From Rhodospirillaceae bacterium UBA4479 (GTDB lineage: Bacteria; Pseudomonadota; Alphaproteobacteria; Rhodospirillales; Casp-alpha2): a DNA stretch of 7,586 nucleotides. Location of the stretch: NCBI GenBank assembly GCA_002389175.1, contig DGNZ01000377.1, positions 1 to 7,586 of the forward strand, written 5' to 3'. Of this stretch, positions 6,408 to 7,586 are shown piece by piece; position 1 is the first letter of the stretch; the number at the start of each line of letters is the position of its first letter. The translations under genes and the position numbers were made by a program. The notes under the pieces are model-generated. The model was not told the origin of the DNA. It worked only from the letters and a program-made list of their open reading frames with translations, and did not search any database.

Positions 6408-6418
6408 AGTATTGTTTC
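6408..6418 (+). repeat. Direct repeat copy 2, candidate integrase arm site
   Basis: This is an identical second copy of AGTATTGTTTC, 62 bp from the first in the same orientation. The DNA between the copies is very AT-rich (for example TAATTTTTATCATTTATTTT) and also holds an AATTG/CAATT inverted repeat. Such DNA could bend or bind a host factor such as IHF, although no good IHF consensus is visible. Confidence 0.5.
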
Positions 6419-6435
6419 AGGGCGTTTCTCAGTGA

Positions 6436-6465
6436 TTGCCTAGATACCAGTCATGAATGTATACT
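6436..6465 (+). promoter_or_regulatory. Sigma70-like promoter of the integrase gene
   Basis: TTGCCT (6436-6441) and TATACT (6460-6465) are separated by 18 bp and lie 26 bp before the integrase ATG. The -10 overlaps the palindrome GTATAC and is followed by a similar GTGTAC, so autoregulation or control by an excisionase at the promoter is possible. Confidence 0.55.
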
Positions 6466-6490
6466 AGAGTGTGTACTGAGTGAGGTGGGC

Positions 6491-7586
6491 ATGGCTGCAA
6501 AGAATAAGCTGACAAAACGACAATGTGAGACGGCAGCGGGGCCAAAGCTGCACTCAGATGGTGGCGGACTTTACCTCAAAGTTACTGCGTCTAAGACGCG
6601 CTCTTGGGTTTTTCGCTGGGGGGCAGGGGGCAAGAATGTCATCGGGCTTGGCCCATTTCCAGCGGTTGGACTTGCGGCTGCGCGTGAAAAGGCTGATGAA
6701 TGCCGGCGGTTGATCGCATCTAACCAAGACCCAATTGCGGTTCGAGCAGAACAACAGACAGGTTCTCAGACATTTAAGGACTGCGCTGAGAGGTTTATTG
6801 CCTCTCAAGAGGCAGGTTGGAAAAACCCTAAGCACCGCCAGCAATGGGCAAATACACTCTCGACCTACGCCTATCCGGTGATCGGGGATATGAGCGTTGA
6901 GAATATTACTACCGATCACGTTCTGAGAATTTTAGAGCCAATCTGGGAAACAAAAACGGAGACTGCCTCTCGAGTCCAGCAGAGGATGAACCGCGTGTTC
7001 AATTACGCGAAAACCTTCAAGCTGTTTGATGGGCAAAACCCTGCACAATGGCAGGGCCATTTGGAGAACCTTTTGTCGCCAGCGATCAAGGTGAAAGATG
7101 TAAAACATCGGCCGGCGATGCCTTACGCTGAGATGTCATCCTTTATGCCAAAACTGCGGGCAAGAGGTGCTATCGCATCTCTGCTACTTGAGTTTCAGAT
7201 CCTGACGGCGACCCGGCCCAGCCAGCCGCGTCTTGCCTGCTGGTCAGAAATTGAAGGCAACGACTGGGTGATCCCACAAGACCGTACAAAGAACCGGAAA
7301 TCGCCGCACCGTGTGCCGTTGAGTAGGCAAGCTTTGGGGATATTGGAGCGGATGAGAGAACTGGGCGAAGACGGCCTAATTTTCCCAGGGCAGCGCATGG
7401 ATAGACCGATGAGCGATGCTACGGTTGAGGCCTTAATGAAGCGAATGGGCATTCAGTCTGATACGGCAGTGCCGCACGGATTTAGATCTACGTTCAAAGA
7501 TTGGGCTGGAGAAGTCGCAGCCTATCCCAATGAACTCTCCGAAATGGCGCTCGGGCATACCATCCGAAACAAAGCAGAAGAGGCTT
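6491..7586 (+). CDS. int: Tyrosine recombinase/integrase, phage or island type (3' end cut off)
   Basis: The first 365 residues are visible and the frame runs off the right edge. The order is typical of P4-type island integrases: an N-terminal arm-binding DUF4102 domain (about 5-90, with LHSDGGGLYLKV and WVFRW followed by LGPFPAVGLAAAREKA), a helical core-binding domain (about 98-195) and the catalytic domain (from about 205). Catalytic residues seen are Arg242 (LTATRPSQP), Lys267 (DRTKNRK), His329 and Arg332 (PHGFRS), and His356 (ALGHTIRNK). The last complete codon is Ala365 and the final base is T, so the next codon is where the nucleophilic Tyr is expected. The ATG at 6491 follows GAGG at 5-nt spacing. 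The enzyme would integrate and excise the element at the adjacent tRNA-Ser 3' end. The visible part is uninterrupted, so it looks functional. Confidence 0.92.
   Translation, partial: MAAKNKLTKRQCETAAGPKLHSDGGGLYLKVTASKTRSWVFRWGAGGKNVIGLGPFPAVGLAAAREKADECRRLIASNQDPIAVRAEQQTGSQTFKDCAERFIASQEAGWKNPKHRQQWANTLSTYAYPVIGDMSVENITTDHVLRILEPIWETKTETASRVQQRMNRVFNYAKTFKLFDGQNPAQWQGHLENLLSPAIKVKDVKHRPAMPYAEMSSFMPKLRARGAIASLLLEFQILTATRPSQPRLACWSEIEGNDWVIPQDRTKNRKSPHRVPLSRQALGILERMRELGEDGLIFPGQRMDRPMSDATVEALMKRMGIQSDTAVPHGFRSTFKDWAGEVAAYPNELSEMALGHTIRNKAEEA

Noticed and set aside
6554..6919. 121-codon minus-strand frame, and another at 7195-7452
   Set aside because: Both are antisense to the integrase, whose domain motifs cover the whole stretch.
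6491..7586. Integrase as a transposase or as host XerC/XerD
   Set aside because: The DUF4102-type N-terminus and the neighbouring tRNA 3' end point to an island integrase; Xer proteins lack this N-terminal domain.

Overview
The window looks like chromosomal DNA of an alphaproteobacterium, probably marine or otherwise salt-exposed and aerobic. The supporting evidence is a choline-sulfatase, a valine-type 3-hydroxyisobutyrate dehydrogenase, a small basic protein starting MTKARARERAKA that I recognise as common in alphaproteobacteria, and moderate GC. A genus cannot be fixed from the sequence alone. About the first 6.3 kb is ordinary chromosomal backbone with catabolic and housekeeping genes. 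The last 1.25 kb appears to be the edge of an integrated mobile island.

Layout: (1) 1-659, plus strand: the 3' part of a tandem-domain universal stress protein, cut by the window edge. (2) 665-3195, minus strand: choline-sulfatase (betC) followed 41 bp later by 3-hydroxyisobutyrate dehydrogenase (mmsB), a plausible two-gene transcript that converges on the Usp gene with a 5-bp gap. (3) 3196-3409: a divergent regulatory region with three tandem 13-bp repeats, a 15-bp palindrome and a spaced inverted repeat. (4) 3410-5862, plus strand: a two-domain GNAT acetyltransferase whose C-terminus is displaced by one extra T in a T5 run, a DsbA/kappa-GST-like 2-hydroxychromene-2-carboxylate isomerase family protein, and a classical SDR oxidoreductase. 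(5) 5863-5954: a long hairpin between convergent genes. (6) 5955-6149, minus strand: a 64-residue Lys/Arg-rich conserved protein. (7) 6281-6343: an intrinsic terminator and the last 20 nt of a tRNA-Ser gene, both reading on the minus strand. (8) 6344-7586: an AT-rich attachment-site arm with an 11-bp direct repeat, a sigma70-like promoter, and a tyrosine integrase that leaves the window exactly at the codon expected for its catalytic tyrosine.

How the parts fit: BetC would release choline and sulfate from choline-O-sulfate, but the oxidation genes betA and betB are not here. The dehydrogenase belongs to valine catabolism. The isomerase and SDR are probably catabolic enzymes of unknown substrate, and nothing ties them into one pathway. 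The most informative signal is at 6281-6490. A truncated tRNA-Ser 3' end still sits beside its own terminator and abuts an integrase gene, so an element has inserted in a tRNA-Ser gene and extends to the right beyond the window. I saw no clearly novel multi-gene system within the visible bases. Any cargo of interest would lie to the right of position 7586.
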